The position numbers were made by a program, and so were the translations under genes. The notes beneath the pieces are model-generated. The model was not told the origin of the DNA and searched no databases. It worked only from the letters and a program-made list of their open reading frames with translations. DNA of 14,803 nucleotides from Dehalococcoidia bacterium UBA1141. GTDB taxonomy: Bacteria; Chloroflexota; Dehalococcoidia; Lucifugimonadales; UBA3495. Positions 1-7,074 of the stretch are shown in pieces (position 1 is the first letter of the stretch; every line of letters begins with the position of its first letter). The stretch covers positions 8,748-23,550 of the forward strand of contig DCAE01000054.1 in assembly GCA_002311385.1 (NCBI GenBank). Reading direction: 5' to 3'.

Positions 1-295
1 ATTATCGCTGAACGCCTACAGATTATCGGGCGACACACTCAGCAACGGATTTTTTGATGGTGGTCAACGGGAGTAGAGGTGCCATACAAGAGTACTGAGA
101 GAATAATTATGGATTCAGGAAAAACTTGCCTTTGACCTATTACGGTCCGATCACAATCTCCACCGCCCACCGCCGATTAGGCCAGTGATGGAGATGGTGT
201 ATTGGAGTGCAATGACCAGAATCGAAACAAAAGGCAATACCTTTAGTGGCGCAAAATTTATCTTGGGTGAGCTTGGCAATCATCGAGTCGGTTAG
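1..295 (+). pseudogene. Possible decayed coding remnant of unknown family
   Basis: No intact gene lies upstream of the monooxygenase. Two overlapping plus-strand frames read like protein but are broken. One runs from base 1 with a stop near base 55. The other is open from 107 to the TAG at 293-295, has no convincing start or ribosome binding site, and includes stretches such as FSGAKFILGELGNHRVG. The switch between frames near 107-115 suggests one frameshifted gene. I do not recognise the family, and chance cannot be excluded for so short a stretch. Bases 296-385 show no gene. Confidence 0.25.
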
Positions 296-385
296 ACGCC
301 CGGAGTGGTGATACCATAGCTGGCACCAAGATAAACTTATCCTAAATTTAGATTGCCTCGTGCTATCTGGGGATTTCTGACAGGT

Positions 386-1729
386 ATGTCCAGCGAAAAC
401 AAGAAAGAGATGCTCTTGGTAGGTTTTCTCCAGGCATCCAACTGCTCAAATTACACCGGGTCTTGGCGACACCCAGAAACCGATTCCAATTTTCTGGATT
501 TGGCTTTCTACCAGAATATCGCCACAACCTTGGAACGGGGCAAGTTCCATCTAGCATTTATCGATGACCGTTTGGCCATGCCTAGTCGCTTCGGCAACAC
601 TCACAAGGACGCTGTCGAACTTGGGATACGTGCCGTCAAACTAGACGTGGTGCCAATAATTACCGCAATGGGCCTGGCTACAAGTAACTTAGGTTTGGGG
701 GCAACCTATTCCACGACTTATTATTCCCCTTTTCATGTGGCTCGCCTTTTCGCCTCCATAGATCATTTCACCCAAGGCCGGTCGGCGTGGAACGTGGTGA
801 CCTCTTTGAACGACTCTGAGGCGCAGAATTTCGGGGTGTCCGAGCACCTAGCTCACGACGCCAGGTACGATTCGGCGGACGAATTCATGAGCGTGGTATG
901 CAGCCTATGGGACTCGTGGGAACACGGGGCTATGGTGGCGGACAAGGATTCCGGGCAATTCGCCGACTCAACCAAGGTGCATAGAATCGACCATTCGGGT
1001 CCTTATTTTCAGTCGCAAGGCGCATTTACCGTCCCCCATACGCCCCAAGGGCATCCGGTGATTATCCAAGCAGGCCAGAGCGAGAGAGGAAGGAAGTTCG
1101 CAGCCCGTTGGGGCGAACTTCTCTTTGTGATTTACCCCACAGCCGATGGTTGCCGAGCCTACAGGCAAAATTTGCGTCAACAAAATGAAGAGTTAGGTCG
1201 CGACCCGGACTCTGTGAAAGTAGCCCCGGCGGTCTACGTGGTGGTGGGCGAATCTGAAGAGATTGCCCAGGAAAAGTTGGCTTTCATAAACAGTTTGGCC
1301 AACCAGACCGACTCTTTGGTACTCTTGTCGGAAGTTTTTAACTATGATTTCGCCCAGCACCCCACTCATGAACCGTTGTCCGACGAAATCCTAGAGTCCA
1401 TGACCGGCCTCAGAGGTTTTCTAGACCGAGTGATTGAACTGAGCGGCACCAAGAACCCCAGCGTGGATGATTTTATACGATGTTCCGGCCGGGGAACGCT
1501 AAGCGAACTTCCTGTCTTTACCGGCACCCCTCAGCAGATAGCAGATCAGATGGAGAGTTGGTTCCTGACCGAGTCCTGCGATGGCTTTGTGCTTGCCGCT
1601 ACTCACATGCCGGGCACCTATGTTGATTTTGTCGAGATGGTAGTTCCCGAATTGCAACACCGAGGGCTGTTCCGCAAGGATTACGTTTCCGGCACTCTAC
1701 GTGAAAACTTGGGCATGCCCAATCTTTAG
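386..1729 (+). CDS. FMN-dependent monooxygenase, NtaA/SnaA/DszA family (luciferase-like superfamily)
   Basis: This is a two-component flavin monooxygenase of the bacterial luciferase superfamily. Such cytoplasmic enzymes use FMNH2 from a separate reductase and O2 to attack substrates such as nitrilotriacetate, dibenzothiophene sulfone or pristinamycin precursors. Visible family features are WRHPE near residues 27-31, ERGKF near 50-54, GRSAWNVVTS near 131-140 and a central HPVIIQAGQS segment near 223. At 447 aa the length is normal for the family. I chose ATG 386 because family members begin just before the first beta strand (MLLVGFLQAS here). A TTG at 353 would add 11 residues with no ribosome binding site, and GGGGA at 369-373 is a weak, distant candidate site for 386. 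No flavin reductase is nearby, so a reductase encoded elsewhere must serve it. The substrate cannot be read from sequence. The gene is intact, unlike the relative at 13558-13746. Confidence 0.88.
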   Translation: MSSENKKEMLLVGFLQASNCSNYTGSWRHPETDSNFLDLAFYQNIATTLERGKFHLAFIDDRLAMPSRFGNTHKDAVELGIRAVKLDVVPIITAMGLATSNLGLGATYSTTYYSPFHVARLFASIDHFTQGRSAWNVVTSLNDSEAQNFGVSEHLAHDARYDSADEFMSVVCSLWDSWEHGAMVADKDSGQFADSTKVHRIDHSGPYFQSQGAFTVPHTPQGHPVIIQAGQSERGRKFAARWGELLFVIYPTADGCRAYRQNLRQQNEELGRDPDSVKVAPAVYVVVGESEEIAQEKLAFINSLANQTDSLVLLSEVFNYDFAQHPTHEPLSDEILESMTGLRGFLDRVIELSGTKNPSVDDFIRCSGRGTLSELPVFTGTPQQIADQMESWFLTESCDGFVLAATHMPGTYVDFVEMVVPELQHRGLFRKDYVSGTLRENLGMPNL

Positions 1730-1789
1730 AAACCGGTTCTGTTGGCCAACGTCTAAGCATTCACTCCTTCAACCACTCCCAGCATGTAC

Positions 1790-1815
1790 CGGGAGAATAC
1801 GCCGGGAGAATACGC
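1790..1815. repeat. Exact 13-bp tandem duplication
   Basis: CGGGAGAATACGC occurs twice with no spacer in the 97-bp gap between the convergent monooxygenase and hybrid-kinase genes. It is probably a slippage duplication. I see no clear hairpin terminator in this gap. Confidence 0.8.
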
Positions 1816-1826
1816 CCCCTGACCAA

Positions 1827-3335
1827 TTAATTTGGACTACCAACAAGTTCCAATACCGCTTGGTTCAGCTTTTCAAAATCCAGCGGTTTTGTCATGACCG
1901 CATTCCCGGTAGACTCAATAAATTCCCAAGTGTCCGAATTCACCGTATCTCCGGTCATGAAAATTACCTTATCTGCGACGCCTAGGCCCGACTCGACAAG
2001 CTGTAGGTAAAGTTGTCTACCGTTGATTCCAGGCATTCTTAGATCTAGCAGGATACAGTCATAGGAGCATGCTTGGATTCTCCGCCAAGCCCCTCCGCCT
2101 TCCTCCGCTAGATCCACCTCGAATTGCCGTGTTTCCAGAAACTTGTACAGAATGTCTCGAATCAGAGGTTCATCATCTACAACAAGTAAATGGCCCGTTG
2201 CCGACATATCCGGTTTCGGTTCAATGAGTGGACCCGGAACATCAGGAACTGTGCTCACACAAGGAAGTTTTATATTAAAAGTGGCGCCGGACCCATCGGG
2301 GCTCTCCACCCATAATTCACCGTTGTGCTGTTGAATAATCCCATGACAAATACTCAACCCTAGTCCTGTTCCCTCTCCGACCCCTTTTGTTGTAAAAAAT
2401 GGATCAAATACCTTGTTTATGTTGTCTTGAGGTATGCCAGGTCCGTTATCGCTGATGCTGATTACCACCTGCTCATCCATCGACGTGAGGCGAATCGACA
2501 ATTGTCCTTCGCCGCTGGCAGCCAAACAAGCCTGCTCTGCGTTGGTCAGTATGTTTAGGAATACTTGGAGGAGTTGGTGCTCATCGGCCAATATCCAAGG
2601 TAGATCAGGCAGAATTTCGCTCACGACAGTTATGTTGTTGATCCTAAATGCATGGGATTTAAGCTCCAGAGCACGTTCCACCAATAGTGAGATCGCGACC
2701 TGTTTTCTCTTGGCTTCCGTCCGTCGAGCGTAAAACAAAAGATTCTGAACGATTTTAGCTGCGCGCTTCGCCTCCCTATGAATCATCTGAAGGTCTTCGG
2801 TGGCTGCGGGGTCCTCCAAGTTTCTGGTCAATAATAAATGGGAGTACCCAATAACGGTGGTGAGCGGGTTGTTAATTTCGTGGGCCACGCCAGCAGCCAA
2901 TTGCCCGTTCGAGGCCATACGGCTCGTCTCACGGATTTGATCTTCCAAGCGTTTACGGGTCACCGCATAGCGAATCGACCGCTCCAGTAGCCTAGAATCG
3001 ATTTTCCCTTTCTCAAGGAAATCTGAAGCCCCAGCATTCATCGCCTCCATGTCGATGCTGTAATCACTTTGCCCAGTGAGCAGAATGATTGGAATCTTGC
3101 ACCCAAGCTCCAGAGCTTCGCGCAAGAAGTCTAGACCGTCTCGGTGACCGAGACGGTAGTCTAGGAGACAAACATCATGCCTATGAGATTGAATCAACTC
3201 CAGGGCATCATCGTAATTGTCCATCCACTCGAGGCTAAAGGCCTGGGGCGACTCCTGGGAAAGCAGTCGTTCAATCAATTTATGATCGTCCGGATCATCT
3301 TCAACGAGTAGTATGTTTACTTTGGTATTGCTCAT
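1827..3335 (-). CDS. Hybrid histidine kinase, REC-HisKA-HATPase-REC
   Basis: This soluble phosphorelay protein of 502 aa has no membrane segment. The N-terminal receiver (about 5-125) has an acidic pocket E12/D13/D14, phosphoacceptor D59 in LLDY, T87 and K109. HisKA follows with H152 in AAGVAHEINNPL. The ATPase domain has an N box (N261, N265), G1 motif DNGPG at 296-300, FF at 313-314 and G2 motif GTGLGL at 322-327. The C-terminal receiver (about 382-498) has D387/D388, D431 in LLDLRMPG, T461 and K483, so both receivers look competent. Being flanked by receivers, it probably takes phosphate from an upstream partner and is itself regulated. It lies 19 bp after the response regulator, as the third gene of the operon. 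The start ATG has no good ribosome binding site, which fits translational coupling. No DNA-binding or enzymatic output domain is present. Confidence 0.9.
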   Translation of the reverse strand: MSNTKVNILLVEDDPDDHKLIERLLSQESPQAFSLEWMDNYDDALELIQSHRHDVCLLDYRLGHRDGLDFLREALELGCKIPIILLTGQSDYSIDMEAMNAGASDFLEKGKIDSRLLERSIRYAVTRKRLEDQIRETSRMASNGQLAAGVAHEINNPLTTVIGYSHLLLTRNLEDPAATEDLQMIHREAKRAAKIVQNLLFYARRTEAKRKQVAISLLVERALELKSHAFRINNITVVSEILPDLPWILADEHQLLQVFLNILTNAEQACLAASGEGQLSIRLTSMDEQVVISISDNGPGIPQDNINKVFDPFFTTKGVGEGTGLGLSICHGIIQQHNGELWVESPDGSGATFNIKLPCVSTVPDVPGPLIEPKPDMSATGHLLVVDDEPLIRDILYKFLETRQFEVDLAEEGGGAWRRIQACSYDCILLDLRMPGINGRQLYLQLVESGLGVADKVIFMTGDTVNSDTWEFIESTGNAVMTKPLDFEKLNQAVLELVGSPN

Positions 3336-3354
3336 TAGAAATCAAATAAGTTGA

Positions 3355-3804
3355 CTAGGGTGTCTCTACCAGCTCAAACCAATATGTTCCAATCTGCTGA
3401 ATTATCGCGACGAGCCTGTCGAAGGTAACCGGCTTGCTGATAAATGAGTTGGCTCCCAAATCATAGCTTCGAAATATATCCTCTTCGGCTTTGGGTGTGG
3501 TCAGCACCACGATAGGGATTCGCCGTAGTTCCGGCGTGGACTTGATCTCCCGTAGGGCCTCTCGACCGTCCATCTTCGGCATATTTAGATCAAGAAGTAT
3601 CAAACCGGGGCGAGGTGATGATGCCGGGTCCGCATATTCACCACGGCGTCCAAGATACTCCATTAGCTCTTCACCGTCTTCTACGAAGCGGAGGTCGTTT
3701 GCCAGTCGGCTGTTGTCCCAAGCCTTCTTGGTCATCATCCGGTCTTCATCGTCGTCGTCGGCCATCAGGATCGTTATGGGTTTGCGTTTACCGTTTCCTT
3801 CCAT
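3355..3804 (-). CDS. Single-domain response regulator (Rcp1-like CheY-type receiver)
   Basis: A 149-aa stand-alone receiver. The acidic pocket is DDDDED around residues 16-21, phosphoacceptor D72 sits in LLDLNMPKMDG, T102 follows the fourth strand, and K124 lies in SKP. The longer loop before D72 and the terminal YWFELV are typical of Rcp1-type regulators that partner phytochrome-like kinases carrying the HDLQEPLR phosphoacceptor motif. The kinase just upstream has exactly that motif, so the two are likely partners. The start lies inside the kinase gene: the frames overlap by 31 bp, and a strong AGGAGG site lies 9 nt before ATG 3804. It has no output domain, so it probably shuttles phosphate or binds a partner protein such as the downstream hybrid kinase. 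Confidence 0.92.
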   Translation of the reverse strand: MEGNGKRKPITILMADDDDEDRMMTKKAWDNSRLANDLRFVEDGEELMEYLGRRGEYADPASSPRPGLILLDLNMPKMDGREALREIKSTPELRRIPIVVLTTPKAEEDIFRSYDLGANSFISKPVTFDRLVAIIQQIGTYWFELVETP

Positions 3805-5987
3805 TTTGATTTTCCTCCTGCGTTCTGATTTACCGGCAAGGTGATTACAAATGCAGCGCCCTCACCGGATTTACTGGTAGCGACTATCTCCCCTCCATGG
3901 CGCTCGACGATCTTGCGGCATACGGCCAAGCCGATACCAGTCCCCTCATATTTGTTACGGCTGTGGAGCCTCTGGAAGATATTGAAGATCCTGTCCGCGT
4001 ATTTTGGGTCAAATCCGATTCCGTTGTCCTCTACTATCAGTCGAGCAAAATCAGCGTGACTGGCGTCCTGGCCGTTGTGCCCATTGGAAGTGGTTATATA
4101 TTCGCTATAAATATTTATGATTGGAGGTTCATCGATGCTGTGAAACTTGAGCGAATTGCTGATTAGATTTTGTAGAAGCCGGCGAAGTTGTGCCGAGTCA
4201 CCTTCTATAACGGGCAGCGGGCTTACAATTACCCTACCGCCCACAGAATCTAGGGCTATCTCCAAATCTTCACTTACTTCTTGAACCACGGCATTGAGAT
4301 CAACTGGCACAAAAGACTGGCCTTGGGTTGTTACTCGCGACAGGGACAACAGATCGTCGATCAATGTCTGCATACGCTCGGCGGCCTTTAACATTCGCTC
4401 AAGGTAGTCTTGCCCTTCTTCCTCAAGAACTTCTGCATATCCAGACTTTAGAAGATCACCAAATGCACGGACTTTCCGAAGGGGTTCTTGCAAGTCATGG
4501 GAAGCCACCGAGGCGAATTCTTGTAGTTCTTGATTGCTACGTTCCAGGTTAGCTGCTAACGATCTTAGTTCTTCCTCGGCCCGCTTCCAATCTGAGATAT
4601 CTCTGATGAGTCCGGTGAACAACGTGCGGTTGGATAAACGTATTTCGCTCACAGTCAAGTCAATCGGGATTTCAACGCCATCTTTTCGCCGGGCGAAGAC
4701 CTCCCGCCCTGCTCCGATGATTTTTGCTTCGCCGGTACGCCGGTAGTTGGCAATGTAGCCGTCATGCCTACCGTGGTAGGGCTTAGGGATAATGATTTTT
4801 ACGTTCTGACCAATCATCTCGTCGGCGGAATATCCCAAGAGCCTCTCCGCAGCAGGGTTGAATGATTCGATAGTGCCGTCGCTGTCGATGAGCAAGAAGC
4901 CAGCGGCCGCCGAAGCAATCATCGACATTAGCCTGGTTTCGCTTTCTTTCAGAGCTTCTTCGGCTCGCCTTTTGGCGGTAACGTTTCGTCCATATACGTT
5001 GACGTACCCGGCGTTCGGTACCGGCTCCACTTCGAAGCTGAAAACGCCGTCTTGGAATTCAATTTCGATTTCCGCTCTCGAGCTTTTGGCAAGGGCTTCT
5101 TCGATCCACGCCATCGCTTCCTTGGCCGCTGTGTGCCCTACTTCCAGGCCTCTCTCGGCCAACAAGGGAATAGCTGACGGATTGGCGTATAGAACGGTTC
5201 CGTCGTTACCCAGTCTTATGATTGGGTTGGGATCTTCCGAAGGGAATTTGGCAAAGCTTTGGATTTCATCTTCCACCAGCTTGCGTTCAGCGACTTCGGT
5301 TCTCAGCCCGTCGTTGACGGTCATCAACTCAGCCACGAGCTTTCGTGTCTTTGAGCCGTAATTAATCAACGTACCGAGGTAGGCTATCAACATTGCGGTG
5401 ATTATCAGGCCGGCGGCTAAAACACCCCATGCTTCCCACGCTGGTCTTACCGAGTATTCCGGCGTGGGAGTAATGAACAGCGACCACTCGCGTCCGGGAA
5501 TATCCAACGGCTTTCGCAAGTACAAGTCACCCGAATTCCTTAAGGAATCCGCACCGGCAAGGATTTCACTTTCCGCCCCTTGGCTCGAGTAAAGAACGAC
5601 TTCGCTTTCAGAAGGAGATTCATCAATAATCTGTATATTGACCGACGCTTGAGGTAATTCTTCTATCGCAGCCTCAACCATGTCAGCGACGTGGAATGCC
5701 CCAATAGCGAAGCCCACTAAACTCTGCCCACGCTCTTCTATGGTTTCGTGAGGAGCGTTGTTCTGGTAAATGGGTTGAATGACCAAGAAACCGGATTGTT
5801 GCCCGGATTCTTGCACCAACGCGATTTCCCCCGTTGTGACAGCTTCTCCGGTATCCCGCGCTCTCTCTAACGCCGCCAGGCGCACAGGCTCCGATCCAAG
5901 ATCGTAGCCTATTGCTGTGTCATTTCTCATGAGGGGCTCAACGTAATGGACCGGATAGTATTCCGCCCGCTGTCTGGACCCGACCAT
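3774..5987 (-). CDS. Sensor histidine kinase, downstream part of an interrupted CHASE-PAS-PAS-HisKA-HATPase protein
   Basis: This 737-aa open frame is the larger piece of a kinase whose first part is at 6051-6419. Both are in one frame, separated by a TAA and 21 sense codons that continue the CHASE domain (LPGFQITERNNQGR before this ATG, AEYYPVHYVEP after it). From this ATG: rest of CHASE to about 180, membrane segment about 186-208, coiled linker, PAS about 245-340, FixL-like PAS about 350-470 with H408 and R428, HisKA H497 in ASHDLQEPLRKV, N box N607/N611, DNGIG at 654-658 and GTGIGL at 682-687. The kinase core has all key residues. Translation could restart at this ATG (weak AGGG 4 nt upstream), but the product would lack the first membrane anchor and half the sensor. 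It is therefore probably non-functional as a sensor unless the stop is an error or is suppressed. Confidence 0.85.
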   Translation of the reverse strand: MVGSRQRAEYYPVHYVEPLMRNDTAIGYDLGSEPVRLAALERARDTGEAVTTGEIALVQESGQQSGFLVIQPIYQNNAPHETIEERGQSLVGFAIGAFHVADMVEAAIEELPQASVNIQIIDESPSESEVVLYSSQGAESEILAGADSLRNSGDLYLRKPLDIPGREWSLFITPTPEYSVRPAWEAWGVLAAGLIITAMLIAYLGTLINYGSKTRKLVAELMTVNDGLRTEVAERKLVEDEIQSFAKFPSEDPNPIIRLGNDGTVLYANPSAIPLLAERGLEVGHTAAKEAMAWIEEALAKSSRAEIEIEFQDGVFSFEVEPVPNAGYVNVYGRNVTAKRRAEEALKESETRLMSMIASAAAGFLLIDSDGTIESFNPAAERLLGYSADEMIGQNVKIIIPKPYHGRHDGYIANYRRTGEAKIIGAGREVFARRKDGVEIPIDLTVSEIRLSNRTLFTGLIRDISDWKRAEEELRSLAANLERSNQELQEFASVASHDLQEPLRKVRAFGDLLKSGYAEVLEEEGQDYLERMLKAAERMQTLIDDLLSLSRVTTQGQSFVPVDLNAVVQEVSEDLEIALDSVGGRVIVSPLPVIEGDSAQLRRLLQNLISNSLKFHSIDEPPIINIYSEYITTSNGHNGQDASHADFARLIVEDNGIGFDPKYADRIFNIFQRLHSRNKYEGTGIGLAVCRKIVERHGGEIVATSKSGEGAAFVITLPVNQNAGGKSKWKETVNANP

Positions 5988-6050
5988 ACGACCCTGATTA
6001 TTCCGCTCGGTGATTTGAAATCCGGGTAGTGTTTCTCGCCAGTCTCCCTC

Positions 6051-6419
6051 TTACGAGACCCTATCCGAGTTTTTGATTCTAGGTATCCATTCCAATGCGT
6101 GGATATCCGGATAGCGGGATAAAGGCCATTGCGCAAACGCTCGGAAATCACTCCGCCGGACTTCGTCAGAGGTGGCAAACAGGCCGCTAACGGATTGGAC
6201 GACATTCAGGTTCCGGTCTATCCCCTTTTGGATGGCGTCCCCGAATGTATCAGCCTGCGTTTGAAAATCAGACTGGCTGCTGGCTTTATGTTGGTTTTGT
6301 AGAAAGTTGAAGAAAACGGCGGTCAGCGCCAATTGCAATAACAGAACCAATACAATCAACACTAACAAGCGATTTCCGCCGATGGATAAGCTTCTTGTTC
6401 GAAGCGTTGTAGTCATCAT
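6051..6419 (-). pseudogene. N-terminal part of the interrupted CHASE sensor kinase
   Basis: These 122 codons encode a short cytoplasmic start, a membrane segment at about 18-40, and the first half of an extracytoplasmic CHASE ligand-binding domain with family-like text such as SVSGLFATSDEVRRSDF and HALEWIPRI. A TAA at 6053-6051 then stops translation, yet the same frame goes on for 758 more codons to 3774. Without the stop the protein would be 881 aa, a normal size for this architecture. A single-base change from a TAC or CAA codon, for example, would explain it. A GGTGG element lies a few bases before two adjacent ATGs (6419 and 6416). This was the first gene of the signalling operon. The alternatives are a sequencing error or stop readthrough. 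Confidence 0.75.
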
Positions 6420-6609
6420 TCATCCACCAACGATATCAAGAACCTAAACCCGTTCGACATTGGTTAACGAGCGAGTCCCAATCTGGGAATCGTTATCAAC
6501 CTGGATTAGTTGGAACGGATTCAGATATCAGTGCGAGGGGAATTTCATATCCTGAGCAACAGGCCTGCCTAACCACATAACCGGTATATGAACGCTTACT
6601 AAAATTAAA

Positions 6610-7008
6610 ATGTCATCTCTCCAAGCTCACATATATGGGGAATACACCCAGGCAGTAATGGGCAAACACCCAGCAATCACGTGGAAGCTAGAATCCGTTT
6701 TGGAGCAACTCATGGACCTGAAGTTTCTGGGGAATATGCTTGGCCAGTGCTAGTGGACTACACCTGCGCCAAAACGGCACCGAAGGTAATCTAGTAGTAG
6801 CCAATCGAGGTTATGACGAGAAATATGACGCGAAGGAAGGATGGGCTATCGGCAGAGGAAGAAAGTCCTGCGGCAACTGAATCAAGCCGAGTCTCGCCAA
6901 AAACCGCGGCCCTCAGCGCGCCTTAGTTGCTTGGCCGCAAACATTGGAGCACACCACCGTGGCGGCCAAAGTATTGGAGCTATAGAGAGCAAAGTGGGGT
7001 TATCAAAG
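6610..7008 (+). pseudogene. Decayed GAF-domain protein gene
   Basis: The 655-bp gap between the kinase start and the thioredoxin-like gene holds a frameshifted GAF domain. Frame one (ATG 6610 to TAG 6751) gives helix-like text ending LESVLEQLMDLKFLGN. The next frame continues as SGLHLRQNGTEGNLVVANRGYDEKY and EGWAIGRG up to a TGA at 6878. A third frame, open from 6841, gives KVLRQLNQAES and then HRGGQSIGAIESKVG around 6955-7000, like the closing strands of GAF. Together they follow the usual GAF order: opening helix, LYLR strand, LVA-G strand, GxG turn, GGxxIGxIE strand. At least two frameshifts are needed and no good ribosome binding site is seen, so it should make no working protein. GAF domains bind cyclic nucleotides or other small ligands, so it may have been a regulator. 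The match is by eye. Bases 6420-6609 show nothing. Confidence 0.45.
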
Positions 7009-7014
7009 GGTATA

Positions 7015-7051
7015 AGAATGGCGCCCTTGAATGTTTCAAGGGCGCCATTCT
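7015..7051. terminator. Perfect 17-bp inverted repeat, probable bidirectional terminator
   Basis: Arms 7015-7031 and 7035-7051 are exact reverse complements around a 3-nt loop, with a GC-rich core GGCGCCC. It lies 23 bp past the stop of the thioredoxin-like gene on the minus strand and just after the GAF remnant on the plus strand. Flanking T runs are short and broken on both sides (TTCTTAT on the minus strand), so intrinsic termination is likely but not textbook. It might instead be a repetitive palindrome; I see no second copy in the window. Confidence 0.65.
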
Positions 7052-7074
7052 ATTCAATTTATCCGACTGCAGCT

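Noticed and set aside
353..385. TTG start for the monooxygenase, 11 codons upstream
   Set aside because: It has no ribosome binding site, and the extra residues do not look like the family's N-terminus.
1741..1750. GTTGGCCAAC, a 10-bp palindrome after the monooxygenase
   Set aside because: Too short, no loop for a hairpin and no T run; probably chance.
4858..5361. 167-aa plus-strand ORF opposite the kinase
   Set aside because: It is antisense to the well-supported PAS domains and has no recognisable motifs.
6051..6053. The kinase TAA as a second recoded (Sec) codon
   Set aside because: Selenocysteine uses UGA, not UAA, and the site lies in a CHASE domain with no redox role.
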